NCBI GenBank assembly: GCA_965644315.1
Contig: CBFFRQ010000029.1
Location: 1 to 64,000 of the forward strand
Direction: 5' to 3'
DNA: 64,000 nucleotides
Origin: Caecitellus pseudoparvulus
Lineage: Eukaryota; Bigyra: Bicosoecida
The first letter of the stretch is position 1. Every line of letters starts with the position of its first letter. The notes below the pieces were generated by a model, which saw nothing but the letters and a program-made list of their open reading frames with translations, was not told the origin of the DNA and made no database searches. A program made the position numbers and the translations under genes. Shown one piece after another: positions 10,586-18,847 of this stretch.

Positions 10586-12587
10586 ATGGCCTCCAAGCAG
10601 CCCATCGTGACGGTACTGGACTACGGAGCAGGCAACGTCCGGTCCCTCATCAACGCCGTGCAGCATGTCGGGTGGCAGGTCAAGTTCGTGGAGCAGGCTG
10701 ACGACATTGTGCAGGCAGACATCCTCATCTTCCCCGGCGTCGGCGCCTTTGGCTCCGCCATGAAGTACCTGCACGAGTCAGGGTACCTAGAGCCACTGAA
10801 GCAGTGCGTTGCAGCGCTTGTCACCTCCCCCACGCGGCTGTGCGGGCTGTTTCGCGGGAGGGGCAGGCCTTGATGCGTTGCGGTAATTGGCTCCGCACCC
10901 TTTCCCGCCGACACGCGCGCCGCATCACAGGTACGTCATGGCCGGCAAGCCGTTCTTCGGCATTTGCATCGGTATGCAATGTCTCTTTGAGGGTTCCGAG
11001 GAGACGCCTGGTGTGGCCGGTCTCGGCGTCATCCCAGGCATGGTGGCCAAGTTCCCCACCGACGCTGGGCTGACCGTGCCACACATCGGCTGGAGCGGCG
11101 TGCGGTGGCCGGCGGGGCAGGAGGGCCTGGCCGGCACTCCCCTGGCCACCGCCCGCCTCACCACCGCCTCCAAGGTGTACTTCGTGCATTCCTACCGCGT
11201 GCCCGCCACCCCCGCCAACGCCGACTGGGCCTGCATGCTGACGGACTATGGCGCGCCCTTTCTGGCGGCAGTGGGGCGGGGCAACGTCCTGGCCACCCAG
11301 TTCCACCCGGAGAAGTCCGGCAAGGTGGGCCTGGACATCCTCAGGGCCTTCCTCGCCCACGCATCGGCTGTGGTGGCGACAGGCACCGGCCTGCCTGCTC
11401 GGAGTGGGAGCTGGGGAGCGAACCCCCCCCACACCACCCTCGCCCGCCGCGTCGTGGCGTGTCTGGACGTGCGGTCCAACGACGCAGGGGACCTGGTGGT
11501 CACGAAGGGCGACCAGTACGACGTGCGTGAGAAGGACGCCGGGCGGGGTGTGCGGAATCTGGGCAAGCCCGTGGACCTCGCGGCACGCTACTACGCGGAG
11601 GGCGCCGACGAGGTGGCGTTCCTGAACATCACGGCATTCCGAGACATGCCCCTGGATGACCACCCCATGCTGGCTGTGCTGGAGGCCGCCTCCCAGCAGG
11701 TCTTCGTGCCGCTCACCATCGGCGGCGGAATTCGTTCGTACACGGACCCTTCCGGCGCCACTTTCTCAGCGCTGGACGTCGCCAGTCGTTACTTCCGGGC
11801 CGGTGCCGACAAAGTCAGCATTGGATCCGACGCCGTGTACGCAGCTGAGGCGTACTTGGCCGCCAAGGCCGCCGGCACCCTGGACACCCGTGCCCCGACA
11901 GCCATTGAGCAGATCGCGGAGGTGTACGGCTCCCAGGCAGTCGTCATCTCAGTGGACCCCCGCCGAGTGTACGTGGCCAACCCCCAGGCTGCCCCCGACA
12001 AGCACGTGCAAGTGCTGCCGCCAGGCCAGAAGGGCCCAGCGGGGGAGCGCTTCGCGTGGTACCAGTGCACGGTGCGGGGGGGGCGTGAGGGGCGGGATCT
12101 GGATGCGGTGTCCCTGGCCCAAGCCGTGGAGGCGCTGGGCGCAGGGGAGCTGCTGGTGAACTGCGTGGATTTCGACGGCCAGAAAGCGGGCTTCGACCTG
12201 ACCCTCATGCGCGCCGTCACGGCAGCCGTGTCCATCCCCGTCATCGCCTCGTCGGGGGCAGGCAGCCCGGAACACTTCGTCGACGTGTTCCGCCAAACCC
12301 GTGCCGAGGCCGCCCTTGCCGCCGGCATCTTCCACCGGCGTGAGGTGTCTATTTCCGACGTCAAACGGGGCCTCACAGCCGCAGGCGTGCCTGCACGAGA
12401 TGAGAGCGAGGAGGGTGGCGGGGACGGGGGGGTGCCCACAGGCACATGCTGTGGCGTGCCTTCTTGGGCCCTGTGGGCGGCAGGAGGGGCGTTGCTGCTG
12501 GGCGCTGGCGCTGCAGCGGCGTTCCTGTACGTCCGCCCGAACAGCGCGGCCAAGGCGCCGGCACCTGCAAGCGGCAGCAAGCCTTGA
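10586..12587 (+). CDS. HIS7: Imidazole glycerol phosphate synthase, fused HisH-HisF, with C-terminal hydrophobic tail
   Basis: Exons 10586-10803 and 10931-12587 (intron GTGCGT...CACAG, 127 nt) give 624 aa. The enzyme makes IGP and AICAR from PRFAR and glutamine in histidine synthesis, as in fungi and plants. The N-terminal glutamine amidotransferase has [13 protein letters not shown], the nucleophile in [12 protein letters not shown], and QFHPEKSG with the His/Glu pair. The C-terminal HisF barrel has [64 protein letters not shown] and [13 protein letters not shown]; both catalytic Asp positions are kept. The oddity is the tail: after the barrel, a Gly/Glu linker leads to a hydrophobic helix ([20 protein letters not shown], residues about 580-602) and a Lys/Pro end. 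This looks like a tail anchor, unexpected for a soluble enzyme. The gene ends 32 bp from the convergent FkbH-like gene. Confidence 0.93.
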
Positions 12588-12619
12588 CCTGCGCCTGTTA
12601 GGAATGCACGCAGACAGGA

Positions 12620-15559
12620 TCACACACCCCCTGTTCCCTCCACAGGCCCTCCCCCCTCCAGTTGTGCTCGTGCGACGACCTTGGCTTGCAGGCGCATCTT
12701 GCGGCGGAATTTGCTCTGCCGCTCGTGCAGCCGCTGCGCCATGAACGCAGAGGCAGCCTCGTCCGCAGACACGTCCGTGCGGCCCACCTGTGTGAACTTC
12801 GCCAGGGTGTCTGCCATGGCTGCCCCTGCAGCACTGGCCACGGCGGCATCCTCCTCGTCGATGCTGTCCCACAGACCGCCCAAACTGGACGGCACAGAGG
12901 CGTGGGCGTCCGCCTCGCCTTCGGCGCCGCCCTCCCACCCAGAGGCCAGGGCAGAGTACACACTGTGACGCAACTTGATGCCCGAGGCAGAGTCCACCGC
13001 CAGGGGCACAGGCGCGTCGGGGGACCCGGTGGCGGCCGTGTCAGTACTGGGCCCGCCCGCCAACACCTCCGTCGCGGCAGCCTTGGCTGAGACGGCGTTC
13101 TTGGCGTCTGCTGAGTGCGGCCCGTACACCTCCTCCACATCCACGTCCTCCGCCACCAGGCGCACTTGCAGCGCGTGCTGTGTGGGGATGTACAGCCACC
13201 CCTGCGGCGGCTTGGCGCTGATCTGCCACGGCAGCCCCCCCTTGTGGTCCTCCGCACCCTCCCCCGTCTCCACACCCCCAGGCGCAGCCACCGGCGCCGT
13301 GGTGGCTTCACACGGCACGAAGAGGGCATTCTCCCCCGCAGCACCGAACAGGAACCGCCGTGCAGGCTCGTTGCGGTCCGAGGGAATCCACTTGATGGCG
13401 ACGAATTCCGCACCCACGTCGGCCGCCATCTGCCCCAGCCGCCGCAGCATGGCGTGCTCGGTGCCCCTGTGCAGCACCCTACAGCTCATGAGGAAGGTGC
13501 GTACCACCAGCACACTCGCGCCTGCCGGGTGTGTGGACAGGGTGTACTGCACCCCGCCCACGGTCAAGGTGTCGCCCGCTTTGAAGTCCTGCAGGACGGC
13601 GCCCCCCCCCGCGCCGTGCGGGTCAGGCGGCGGCGTGGTTGCGTCTGGGATGGTGAAGGGCTCTGTGGCAGCGATGCCCACACACACCAGCCCATAGCAC
13701 CCGAAGCGGTCCGTGACCGTCGTCGCCAGCACCCGCCACGCGCGGTCCTCCATCATGCCCCGCACCTCCCCCTCGCTGTACGGCCGCTTGCAGACGTTCA
13801 TCTGGTTGGTGCGCCCCGTCAGCTGCGCCACACGAGCCGCCGTCCCCGGCACGTCCACCTCCACCTCCATGCGCACGTTCAGGCTGGCCAGGAAGGCGGC
13901 GAAGGAGCCGGCCGCACCCAGGGCGGCCTGCCGAGCGGCCCGTTCAGCGTACAGCTGCGTGCGGGCGGCATCCTCAGACGTCCCGCCCTGCGCGACGTGC
14001 AGGGGCCACAGGTGGCGCAGGAATGCACCCCACGTGCTGCGGTCGGGCGGCAGCAGGATGGCCGTGGCGCCGCCGACGCCGTCCCCCACAGCCGCGTTCA
14101 CTTCTGCCACCTCCAGCGGGTTGTCGTCCAGGAACAGGAAGCTGTCCAGCGCCACCCCCAGCGCAGTCGCTGCGCGGCGCAGTGTGACGGACTTGGCGTC
14201 CCAGTTCACGCCCCAGTAGGCGATGTCGGCCTCTGCGAGACGCATGTCCTCGGCGCGTTCCCGGAACACGGAACGCACATCGTGTTCCTCGTTCCGACTG
14301 GCCAGCACCAGCAGCATGCCCCGCGCCTTGGCGTCCGCTGCGGCGGCCTGCAGGGCAGCGAAGGGGCCGGTCATGTCCAGGCCAGCGGCACCGGCCTCCC
14401 CCACCACCCCCCCCCACAGGGTGTTGTCACAGTCCAGCACAAGGACCTTCTGGGGCACGGCGTGCGCCTGGTGCATGCGTCGACCCAAGCAGTAGGCCAC
14501 CTGCCCCCACATGCGGTGTGAAAGGGGGTTGTGAGCCGCCAGGGCGGTGGTCGCTGCGAACCACTGCGACATGGGCAGCTGGCTGGGACAGGCGCGCATG
14601 AGGGCAGCAGAGCCCTGCACGGCGACATGGGCCGCTGCACGCAGGGCTGCGCGCGCCTGGTCCTCCTGCGCCCCCCGCCAAAAGGTGAGGGGGAGGTCTA
14701 CGGAGAAGGAGGAGGAGGAGGGGGCGGTGTCCCCCCCCTCCATCACCACGTCCAGGGTGGCCCCCCCTGTCCACGAGGTGGGAAGGGGGGTCAGGTCCAG
14801 GTTGGCTGTGGCCGTGGCCGTGATGGCCCCATGTGTGGCGGAGTGTGGGCCCATGTTCCGCAGCGCCCCCAGACACGCCTCCACCACCACCTCCGCCCCC
14901 TGCAGCAGCCCGGCGCAGCGGGGGTCACCGCTGGTGGCGAAGGGCGAGGGCGGCAGGAACCACAGCCAGGCGGCAGGGGGGGCTGACGCCGCCGCCGCCG
15001 CCTGCGGGATGTGCCGTGTCAGGCTCCTGTCCGCCCCGCCCGTGTCCCCGCCTGCCGTGTGCAGGAGCGCCCCCAGCAGACTGGTCAGGGCGCCGTGCAC
15101 GAGGGGCTGCGCGGCCTCCCAGGAGGGAGCTGCTGTGGCCGCCGTGAGGACATCCAGCACAGACGGCATGGCAGGCCCTGCCAGCTCCGCGTCGTCATCT
15201 GCGTCGGCCGCTGCGCCTGCTGGCGGCGACGGTGACGCGGCCGGGGTGAGGCCACTTGCGCGCTGGCGTTTCTTGGCGGCTCGCTTGGCCTCCAGGTCTG
15301 CCACCTTGGCGGCCTTCACGAGGGACTTGGCGGCATTGCTGTGGGTGTCCAGCTTGGACAACAGCTCAGGGTGCTGCACCATGTAGTCCTCCACGCGCAC
15401 CAGTGCCAGGCGCTGCACGCCGGGCTGCGGCGCTGCTGGCAACAGCGTCCCGTACAGGAGCCACTGCACCTGCAGAGGCAGTCCAGTCTGTCGGGTCAAT
15501 CGAGTGAGTGCCGCGTGCAGGCTGTCCACTGCGAAGGATCCGCCCACTGCAACGTTCAT
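12620..15559 (-). CDS. FkbH-like protein (HAD subfamily IIIC with C-terminal acyltransferase-like region)
   Basis: This intronless ORF gives 979 aa from the Met at 15557-15559, where the family-like sequence begins; the frame is open a further 83 codons upstream without similarity. Residues about 365-560 form the HAD domain: motif I LVLDCDNTLWGGVVGE, motif II LVLASRNEEHDV, an AYWGVNWDAKSVTLRR segment, motif III FLFLDDNPLEVAEVNA. It continues with AQLTGRTNQMN and VTDRFGCYGLVCV, all characteristic of FkbH proteins. A GNAT-like C-terminal part follows (FLMSCRVLHRGTEHAMLRRL, residues about 690-725). Bacterial FkbH proteins move a glyceryl group from 1,3-bisphosphoglycerate to an acyl carrier protein for polyketide extender units. 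No carrier protein or ketosynthase lies nearby, so the role here is open. The N-terminal 350 residues and the C-terminal 230 residues (rich in Ala/Asp) are unassigned. Confidence 0.85.
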   Translation of the reverse strand: MNVAVGGSFAVDSLHAALTRLTRQTGLPLQVQWLLYGTLLPAAPQPGVQRLALVRVEDYMVQHPELLSKLDTHSNAAKSLVKAAKVADLEAKRAAKKRQRASGLTPAASPSPPAGAAADADDDAELAGPAMPSVLDVLTAATAAPSWEAAQPLVHGALTSLLGALLHTAGGDTGGADRSLTRHIPQAAAAASAPPAAWLWFLPPSPFATSGDPRCAGLLQGAEVVVEACLGALRNMGPHSATHGAITATATANLDLTPLPTSWTGGATLDVVMEGGDTAPSSSSFSVDLPLTFWRGAQEDQARAALRAAAHVAVQGSAALMRACPSQLPMSQWFAATTALAAHNPLSHRMWGQVAYCLGRRMHQAHAVPQKVLVLDCDNTLWGGVVGEAGAAGLDMTGPFAALQAAAADAKARGMLLVLASRNEEHDVRSVFRERAEDMRLAEADIAYWGVNWDAKSVTLRRAATALGVALDSFLFLDDNPLEVAEVNAAVGDGVGGATAILLPPDRSTWGAFLRHLWPLHVAQGGTSEDAARTQLYAERAARQAALGAAGSFAAFLASLNVRMEVEVDVPGTAARVAQLTGRTNQMNVCKRPYSEGEVRGMMEDRAWRVLATTVTDRFGCYGLVCVGIAATEPFTIPDATTPPPDPHGAGGGAVLQDFKAGDTLTVGGVQYTLSTHPAGASVLVVRTFLMSCRVLHRGTEHAMLRRLGQMAADVGAEFVAIKWIPSDRNEPARRFLFGAAGENALFVPCEATTAPVAAPGGVETGEGAEDHKGGLPWQISAKPPQGWLYIPTQHALQVRLVAEDVDVEEVYGPHSADAKNAVSAKAAATEVLAGGPSTDTAATGSPDAPVPLAVDSASGIKLRHSVYSALASGWEGGAEGEADAHASVPSSLGGLWDSIDEEDAAVASAAGAAMADTLAKFTQVGRTDVSADEAASAFMAQRLHERQSKFRRKMRLQAKVVARAQLEGGGPVEGTGGV

Positions 15560-16063
15560 GCTTGCTTGGCTGCGGAAATTGCTTCGCCACCCTTCAGCAC
15601 GACGCACGCCACGAACTAGCACGCGAGGAAAGGCATGCGTCCACGATGGACACTGGTAACACTGCGGGTGCATAATGGGGGCTGTTCGTATTTTGTGGCG
15701 CTTCGTTGCTCGCGGCTCGTGGGGGGGCGCCGTCGAGGTACAGAGCAGAGAAAGTGCGCTTGGGCACGTTGCTCCGCAGCCCAGCACATTTGCGATGCCA
15801 ACACACACTGCATCTCATTTCACGGGATAGGCAGTGCCACAGACTGCGCCGTCTTCAGTGCGCCCGCTGTCCCGGCGCGGTCAGGCCGCCAGGCTGCACT
15901 TCAGTGTTGCGTTGCCTGTGCTGCAAGCGCGGCAAGTAGCCCACGTTCACCACCACAGGAGCCAGACAAGGCGGGCACAAGCCACCCTGTACCTCGTTCC
16001 ATCACTAGGACTGCTCTCCGCGTGGCAGACTTTGTGGGGCTCCGACAAGGGAGGGTTGTGGGC
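15560..16063. other. Intergenic, divergent promoter region (504 bp)
   Basis: This lies between the divergent FkbH-like and G-beta genes. The G-beta frame is open upstream to an ATG at 15635, but that extension shows no family similarity. No RNA gene or repeat is seen. The stretch 15660-15720 is less G+C rich than its surroundings and may be promoter. Confidence 0.45.
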
Positions 16064-17433
16064 ATGGCAGCCAGTGCAGACGCCGCAAACGCCGCTGGCA
16101 CGCAGAGCCCGCCACGCCCGCACACCCCCACTGCCCCGACCCAAGAGCCATGCCACAAAGACGAAGGAGCCCGCGAGCGCCAGAAGAGCCGGTCTGAGTC
16201 CGTGCTGTCTCGCATGCAAGCTGCACAAGCCAGCCTGCGGGGACTACTCAGAGCAGTGACTTCCAGCGTGGAAGCTCGTGAGGCGCAGCTTGACGGGATT
16301 TGGGCGGCCCACGGCTTGCCATGCCGCCGCAACTTGACGTTCTCTGTGGCTCGGCAACTGCAAGGGCACTTTTCTAAAGTTTATGCCCTGCAATGGGACC
16401 CATTTGACGAACGCTTGATGGTGACGGTGGGGCACGACGGAAAGCTGTTTCTGTGGGATGCACTGGCGCAGCAACGCAAGGCTGGCGTCTCCATCTCGTC
16501 ACCTTGGGCCATGACATGCTGCCTGCACAGCCAGGCGGGCCTCATGGCCGCCGGGGGACTGAGCGGCACGGTTGCGCTGTACAGCGTTCTGCGCGCCAGC
16601 AAGCACAGACATGCGCAGACAAGCGACGGGCCTGCCCTGGCACGCCTGAAGGGCCACACAGGGTATGTCTCCAGCTGCACCTTTTGCGGCCCCCAGCTCA
16701 TGTGCACTGGCAGTGGGGACAGCACCATCGCTCTGTGGGACGTGTCCTCCGGGCGGCGCGTGGGCGTGTTGGAAGGGCACACCGCCGACGTGCTGGCTGT
16801 CAGCGCACAGGCAGGACAGCTGCACCAGCTCTGCTCTGCCAGCTGTGATGGCACGGTGCGAGTGTGGGACACCCGCACGGGCAGTTGCACGCAAATTTTG
16901 CGCGGGCACGACGCCGACGTGAACACGGCGGCATTCCTGCCCGGCAACCACTGCCTGGCCTCTGGCTCGGATGACTCTACCTGCCGCATTTTCGATGTGC
17001 GTGCTCAGGGTGCAGTGGGAATCTTCGAAGACGCAGTGCTGTCAGGCACCTGCGTCACGAGCGTCGCCCCCTCAGCGTCGGGCGCACTGCTGTTCGCTGG
17101 CTACGACGACAACACCTTGCGCGCGTGGCACACTTGCAGCGCTGACATGTGCGTGCAGCCCCAGCACACCACTGCCTCTGGCGTTTCCAGGCCTAGCAAG
17201 CGGTCTCCATTGCGCTCACACTCGGCCCTGCACCGCTCCACGCTCGCCTTCGCAGTGCGTCCCACAGCCTGTGCGACCCAGGGCGAGCCTCAAGCAGCCA
17301 TTCCAGCAGAATTTCGTGTGTGGGGGTGAACAGCACAGGTCAAGCCATCGGAAGCGGGTCGTGGGACTCGCAGGTCCTCGTTTGGAGCGCGCACGGCGTC
17401 CCGGCAGGGGCCACGCCAGGCGCGAATGGTTGA
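16064..17433 (+). CDS. Heterotrimeric G-protein beta subunit (seven WD40 blades)
   Basis: Exon 1 runs from about 16064 to 17148 and exon 2 from 17256 to 17433; in-phase acceptors also occur at 17268 and 17307. The protein is about 420 aa. An N-terminal helix (residues about 40-75) would pair with G-gamma. Blades match canonical G-beta: [20 protein letters not shown], then [73 protein letters not shown] with [14 protein letters not shown], and [15 protein letters not shown]. The last blade [20 protein letters not shown] then SQVLVW is only reached by splicing out the GTGCGTGCAG intron; without it the frame ends early. The acceptor at 17256 or 17268 gives about the usual spacing between blades 6 and 7. 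The protein acts at the plasma membrane in receptor signalling. The exact start is uncertain. Confidence 0.85.
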
Positions 17434-17749
17434 GGCACACACGCCCGGCGCCGAGCACATTCAGCGCGAGGGGTCATTGGCACGCTGGCGCACAAAACTG
17501 TCCCTCTTCACAAGCATCGACTGTTCTACTCTGTACCTGTACGTGCTGCTGCGTTGGCCCCTCGCTGCCGAAACACCTGCGGCGTGTTTGCAGCCGGCAG
17601 CCGTAACGCCAACGGCAGCACGGCGGCCAACACGCTGCCGCTTCCCCGCGTCCCCACGCCCTGCCAAGGCACCCTGTCCCCGCTGCAACTTCTGTACTGT
17701 GTGTTTTTGCAGGTGGTACCTATTTTCAGCATCAGCACTCCATTCCAGC
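17434..17749. other. Intergenic, H2A.Z promoter/5' UTR (316 bp)
   Basis: No gene is seen between the G-beta stop and the H2A.Z ATG. A pyrimidine stretch with TTTTTGCAG at about 17703-17712 resembles an acceptor and could end a 5'-UTR intron, since the H2A.Z coding exon 1 is only the ATG. This is a possibility only. Confidence 0.35.
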
Positions 17750-18520
17750 ATGGTGAGTGGCGTCGTGCTGAACTCAAATCAAACGCCACCCGGCGCTGTC
17801 CGCACACGGGGCGCTGCCTGGAAGCGCCGAGGGCAGTGCTGCGCACGCCAAACACATTGCATACCATCCATTTCTCCGTTTCACAGTCGGGCAAGGGCGG
17901 CAAGAGTGAGATGCAGACGCCAGGCTCACAATCCGCTGCACCCTGCTTCACGAGATCGTGCGTTTGCTTTACACAGTCGGCGGCAAGGGCGGCAAGGGTG
18001 GCAAGGGTGGCAAGGGCCCCACCTCCAAGAAGACGCCTACGTCTCGCTCAGCGCGTGCTGGCCTGCAGGTACGTGGCAGTGGCGAGGGGCGAAGCAGGGG
18101 CGCTGTTTGAGCGACGTGTCTTGGCGTTACGCCCTCGTTACGCCGGCCTCGACGAGGCGTTGCGAGGCAGTGCTGTCTGACGGGCTCACACCTGGTCTTC
18201 ATGCCACCCCCCCTGCACAGTTCCCTGTCGGCCGTATCCACCGTTTCCTGAAGGAGCGCGTGTCTCACCAGCAGCGTGTTGGTGCCACCAGTGCCGTGTA
18301 CGCGTGCGCAATTCTGGAGTACCTGACCGCTGAGGTGCTGGAGCTGGCCGGGAACGCCTCCAAGGACTTGAAGGTGAAGCGTATCACGCCCCGCCATCTT
18401 CAGCTGGCCATCCGTGGCGACGAGGAGCTGGACGCGTTGATCAAGGCCACCATCGCAGGTGGTGGTGTCATTCCTCACATCCACAAGAGCCTCATCAACA
18501 AGCAGGCAAAGAAGAAGTAA
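17750..18520 (+). CDS. Histone H2A.Z variant
   Basis: Four coding exons give 137 aa: 17750-17752 (the ATG alone), 17887-17905 (19 nt), 17977-18068, 18221-18520. Donors are GTGAGT, GTGAGA and GTACGT; acceptors are CACAG. The histone fold is unmistakably H2[16 protein letters not shown], then [60 protein letters not shown] and [13 protein letters not shown], including the extended acidic patch (DEELD). The N-tail is a Gly-Gly-Lys repeat (six lysines) typical of protist H2A.Z and a likely acetylation target. H2A.Z replaces H2A in nucleosomes flanking transcription starts. The C-terminal tail NKQAKKK is short. A perfect 10-bp inverted repeat spans the stop codon. Confidence 0.95.
   Translation: MVSGVVLNSNQTPPGAVRTRGAAWKRRGQCCARQTHCIPSISPFHSRARAARVRCRRQAHNPLHPASRDRAFALHSRRQGRQGWQGWQGPHLQEDAYVSLSACWPAGTWQWRGAKQGRCLSDVSWRYALVTPASTRRCEAVLSDGLTPGLHATPPAQFPVGRIHRFLKERVSHQQRVGATSAVYACAILEYLTAEVLELAGNASKDLKVKRITPRHLQLAIRGDEELDALIKATIAGGGVIPHIHKSLINKQAKKK
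17887..17905 (+). other. 19-nt microexon of H2A.Z
   Basis: The microexon encodes SGKGGK plus one base. Both it and the start of the next exon (17977) read ACAG-TCGG...GCAAGGGCGGCAAG, so it looks like a tandem copy of the following exon's 5' end with its acceptor. Skipping it would break the frame. Confidence 0.7.
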
Positions 18521-18546
18521 AGTGCCCGTCTGTCTTGCACTTTACT
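18516..18546 (+). other. Perfect 10-bp inverted repeat over the H2A.Z stop codon
   Basis: The left arm AGTAAAGTGC (18516-18525) includes the TAA stop. The right arm GCACTTTACT (18537-18546) is its exact reverse complement, with an 11-nt loop. It would form an RNA hairpin at the 3' end of the coding sequence. It does not match the metazoan histone 3' stem-loop consensus. Confidence 0.8.
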
Positions 18547-18847
18547 CCGGTGTGGTGGGGTGGGGCTGCCTGCCCCACTTCCGCCGCATGTGTGTGTTGG
18601 TTGCAGGTGTGTGCCGGGCGCCCACCGTCGGCTCCGTGGCCTTTGCAGGCTGTGGTGTGTGGCGGGGGGGGGTCGGCGCTGGGCTGTTGGCTGCGTGACC
18701 CTTGCGGTCCTTGAAATGAAACAAACTGCAAACCCTCCTCACTTCACTCGGCCCCCCGGCACGGGGCGTGTGCCGTGGACACAGGTTTTGCTGTGCGGTA
18801 TTTGCTTGGCGCCGGCTTGCGCCTGATTTGAAGGCGGCACTGGGAGC
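18547..18847. other. Intergenic after H2A.Z (about 300 bp)
   Basis: This is a G/T-rich stretch with no ORF of merit, followed by an A-richer stretch at 18710-18740 (TTGAAATGAAACAAACTGC). It probably contains the H2A.Z 3' UTR and the promoter of the next gene. No AATAAA signal was seen. Confidence 0.4.

Noticed and set aside
12620-15559. Polyketide synthase cluster around the FkbH-like gene
   Set aside because: Neighbours are HisHF and a G-beta subunit; no ketosynthase, acyltransferase or carrier-protein motif was seen in the window.
15635-16063. Extension of the G-beta protein to an upstream ATG
   Set aside because: It adds 143 residues with no similarity to G-beta, whose N-terminal helix begins after 16064.
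18516-18546. Canonical metazoan histone 3' stem-loop
   Set aside because: The stem sequence and loop size do not match the GGYCYUUYUNARRRCC consensus, so it is reported only as an inverted repeat.
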